From Caldifarciminota bacterium (GTDB lineage: Bacteria > Hydrothermota > UBA3072 > WFRC01), in assembly GCA_015486685.1 (NCBI GenBank), contig WFRC01000139.1:1-6367 (forward strand): a stretch of 6,367 nt of DNA, given 5' to 3'. A model generated the notes under the pieces. The model was not told the origin of the DNA, ran no database searches, and worked only from the letters and a program-made list of their open reading frames with translations. Made by a program: the position numbers and the translations under genes. This document shows positions 4,440-6,367 of the stretch, in pieces. Numbering within the stretch: position 1 is the first letter of the stretch; every line of letters begins with the position of its first letter.

Positions 4440-5759
4440 TCATCCTACATTTTCTAAGATTTCTTCCTTAGAAGAAATTCCCAGTGTTTTTAATTCTCTT
4501 AATACAGGTTTGTATATCTCTGCTTTTGTAGGTATATGTACACCTTTCTCTTTTATTTCCCCTTCTATTATAAGTTTTACAGCAACAGCGGCAGGGAGGC
4601 TTACCGTCCTTGCGATTGCTGTGTCCTTTCCTGCTACTCCAAAATCGACAAGCGTAGAAACTATTTTTTCCTTCTTTTCAGGATATTGCACAATAAACTC
4701 ATCTTTCAAAATCACCATATCCCTTTCGCCATCTTTATATGAAAGTTTTTCAAGTAATTTTTCCACAAGGACATCAATATTTCCACCCCTTTCTGTTTGT
4801 ACATTATCATCGGAGAAGAGTCCGAGCCATTCAATTTTATCAAGAATTTCGCTGTCTCTGTTGATATTCAGGTATTTTGCACATTCACCCCTGATATCTC
4901 CATTCTTTGCATTTATTAAAGATGCCATAAATGTCTTATAACTCATTCCTCTGAAATCTTTCTCTTCTGTATTTAGCAGTCCTAATTTTGAAATATTATA
5001 TAACAAATCGCACCATCCCGGATATCTCAGGGTGCCTCTGAACATTGTTTTTGTTTCTCTAATACCATATTTTTCAATATATGGTATCGAATTTCTGTTG
5101 GGATAAACTTCAAGTTTACCTATCTCGGATATCTCTGTTGTAAAATAATTCTTAAATAACTCTTCACCCGGAATTTTTATTTCCTTTCCATCCATTAGAT
5201 AGTGTGCGCTATTTCTACCTGCAAGTGCTACCCCTCTTGGACTCCATGAAAATTTATACCTGAATGGATTATTACTTGACTCTGGTGCAGGTAATGCCCC
5301 ACACAATGACCTGAGAGATATAACCTTACCTCCTTTTTTGTGAACCTCATCTATGACCTTCATCGCAGACATATGGTCAATCCCCGGGTCAAGCCCAATT
5401 TCATTCAGAATTATAACATCTGCATCTTTTGCCTTCCTGTCTAATGCTGCCATTTTCTCACTCACATAGGATGCTGTAACCATATTTTTCCTCTGTTCAA
5501 TGCAAATTTCAGCAACCTCTGTATGATAGGTATATGGCAGAAGACTTACTACCAGTGAAGAATCTTTTACCATTTCAATAAGTTTTTGTTTATCATCCGT
5601 TGTCCACTGGACTGCTTCACTCTTATTATATCCTTTTATGAGGTTTTTCGCCTTACTAACGATTTTTTCCGCAATCCTTACAAAAAATCCATTTTTTATA
5701 AGATAATCAACTATTGGTTTGGATACACGGCCTGCTCCTAAGATAAGGACTTTCTCCAT
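4440..5759 (-). CDS. Saccharopine dehydrogenase, L-glutamate-forming (AASS C-terminal-half type)
   Basis: This cytoplasmic enzyme oxidises saccharopine with NAD(P)+ to alpha-aminoadipate semialdehyde and glutamate, the second step of lysine breakdown by the saccharopine route. The 439-aa protein is full length. It opens with a Rossmann nucleotide-binding motif (VLILGAGRVSKPIVDYL, 4-20), then VVSLLPYTYHTEVA (70-83) and NMVTASYVSEKM (92-103). The family core follows: NEIGLDPGIDHMSAMKVID (119-137), SLCGALPAPESSNNPFRYKF (151-170) and SWSPRGV. Later come EVYPNRNS (217-224), RGTLRYPGW (241-249) and, near the end, a DMVILKDEF / SLPAAVAVKLI / GEIKEKGV stretch matching the C-terminal part of animal AASS. 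The ATG at 5759 has a strong ribosome binding site. The gene follows the reductase gene with 9 bp between stop and start, in the domain order of bifunctional AASS. No key block appears missing. Confidence 0.94.
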   Translation of the reverse strand: MEKVLILGAGRVSKPIVDYLIKNGFFVRIAEKIVSKAKNLIKGYNKSEAVQWTTDDKQKLIEMVKDSSLVVSLLPYTYHTEVAEICIEQRKNMVTASYVSEKMAALDRKAKDADVIILNEIGLDPGIDHMSAMKVIDEVHKKGGKVISLRSLCGALPAPESSNNPFRYKFSWSPRGVALAGRNSAHYLMDGKEIKIPGEELFKNYFTTEISEIGKLEVYPNRNSIPYIEKYGIRETKTMFRGTLRYPGWCDLLYNISKLGLLNTEEKDFRGMSYKTFMASLINAKNGDIRGECAKYLNINRDSEILDKIEWLGLFSDDNVQTERGGNIDVLVEKLLEKLSYKDGERDMVILKDEFIVQYPEKKEKIVSTLVDFGVAGKDTAIARTVSLPAAVAVKLIIEGEIKEKGVHIPTKAEIYKPVLRELKTLGISSKEEILENVG

Positions 5760-5763
5760 TATA

Positions 5764-5770
5764 CCTCCTT
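5764..5770 (-). promoter_or_regulatory. Ribosome binding site of saccharopine dehydrogenase overlapping the upstream stop codon
   Basis: On the minus strand the junction reads TAAGGAGGTATAATG. The stop codon of the reductase gene (5771-5769) is part of the AAGGAGG site, with a 4-nt spacer to the ATG. The two enzymes are therefore made from one transcript with probable translational coupling. Confidence 0.8.
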
Positions 5771-6367
5771 ACAGATATTGTTTAAGATATTCATAATCCG
5801 GGGTGAGATTCCCCCTGTAAACAATCACTGCCCTTTTTAGATAATCTGGAAGTGTGCAATTATGAAATTCCTCAGGATAGTCTGCATTTACTATATCAGG
5901 CAGGAATCTCATTAAGATGTTACTGAAATATCTAGATGCATCTCTTGGAAGCTCACTCGGTAAGATATCTACTGCAAGCACCCCGATGCCTTTCCCCTTA
6001 CAACCCATTATTATATCATCTGTTTCGGGATTGTAAGTGTAGACAGGGTCACCCGGGTTAGTTTGTTTCAATGTAATCTCAACAGCACCCTCAATATCGC
6101 AACTTATATCTCCAACGACCTTTAATTTCATATTCGGGGAATAGTTTTCTTTGATATATTTCTTTGTTATAAGTCTCGGATATTTTTCCTCCCAGTATAC
6201 TGCATTAACAAGAGTACTTATGTAAGGAATATATTTGTCAAATACCCCTTTATAGAGTTTTGGATGTTGATAAAACTCCTGCAAATTAAACGGACTGCCG
6301 TCTATTCTTTCAACTGTATGCTCTTCCTTAAATACAACCTTATATATTATTTTATTATTGTCTTCTA
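5769..6367 (-). CDS. Lysine-ketoglutarate reductase (saccharopine-forming, AASS N-terminal-half type), 5' end outside the window
   Basis: This enzyme condenses lysine with 2-oxoglutarate, using NADPH, to form saccharopine, the substrate of the enzyme encoded just downstream. Only the last 198 residues are visible and the frame is open to the window edge. The TTG at 6284 is not the start: the preceding residues (YKVVFKEEHTVERIDGSPFN) run into LQEFYQHPKLYKGVFDKYIP as in the animal enzyme. Further family blocks are LVNAVYWEEKYPRLITKKY, GDISCDIEGAVEIT and, in the last third, GKGIGVLAVDILPSELPRDA. These match the part of the LKR domain that binds nucleotide and closes the catalytic cleft. The protein ends where the LKR half of bifunctional AASS would join a linker, so this is a separate-gene version of that fusion. 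Its promoter is outside the window. Confidence 0.9.
   Translation of the reverse strand, partial: EDNNKIIYKVVFKEEHTVERIDGSPFNLQEFYQHPKLYKGVFDKYIPYISTLVNAVYWEEKYPRLITKKYIKENYSPNMKLKVVGDISCDIEGAVEITLKQTNPGDPVYTYNPETDDIIMGCKGKGIGVLAVDILPSELPRDASRYFSNILMRFLPDIVNADYPEEFHNCTLPDYLKRAVIVYRGNLTPDYEYLKQYL

Noticed and set aside
4381..4941. 186-aa plus-strand open frame
   Set aside because: It lies antisense to the well-supported saccharopine dehydrogenase gene and is rich in Ser/Ile/Phe, as expected for a shadow frame.
6282..6284. TTG as the start of the lysine-ketoglutarate reductase
   Set aside because: The frame continues to the window edge and the preceding residues fit the enzyme family, so the gene is simply cut by the window.

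Overview
The window looks like a piece of an AT-rich bacterial chromosome, probably from an uncultivated or thinly sampled lineage. Strong AGGAGG-type ribosome binding sites and a consensus-like -35/-10 pair argue for Bacteria. The intergenic DNA is packed with short palindromic repeats of the kind often seen in environmental genomes. The sequence alone does not support naming a phylum.

Layout from left to right. (1) Positions 2-1474 hold a 5'-truncated amino-methyltransferase gene (N4-cytosine or N6-adenine DNA methylase). Its second half is a decayed copy of its first half. (2) Positions 1459-2796 overlap that gene by 16 bp and encode a 445-aa protein. I read it as a helix-hairpin-helix DNA-glycosylase-like protein with a C-terminal zinc-binding motif. 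The two form a translationally coupled pair and are the best candidate here for a poorly described modification/restriction or modification/repair system. (3) Positions 2797-3726 have no credible gene. They are a mosaic of at least six families of hairpins and direct repeats. (4) Positions 3788-4170 encode a compact hicBA-type toxin-antitoxin pair with its own promoter. The 59-aa toxin gene starts at a GTG that overlaps the antitoxin stop. (5) Positions 4171-4439 hold a second copy of the composite repeat found on the other side of hicBA. (6) On the minus strand, 6367-4440 encodes an operon: the C-terminal part of a lysine-ketoglutarate reductase, then a complete saccharopine dehydrogenase (glutamate-forming). 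This is the split, two-gene equivalent of animal and plant bifunctional AASS/LKR-SDH.

How the parts relate. The left side (methylase, glycosylase-like partner, toxin-antitoxin) looks like accessory, defence-type DNA. The right side is ordinary lysine catabolism by the saccharopine route: lysine + 2-oxoglutarate to saccharopine, then to aminoadipate semialdehyde + glutamate. Repeat-rich DNA separates the two and also brackets hicBA, so hicBA sits between two direct copies of one module. One repeat exists with and without a 30-bp palindromic insert, giving an internal empty-site/filled-site comparison.
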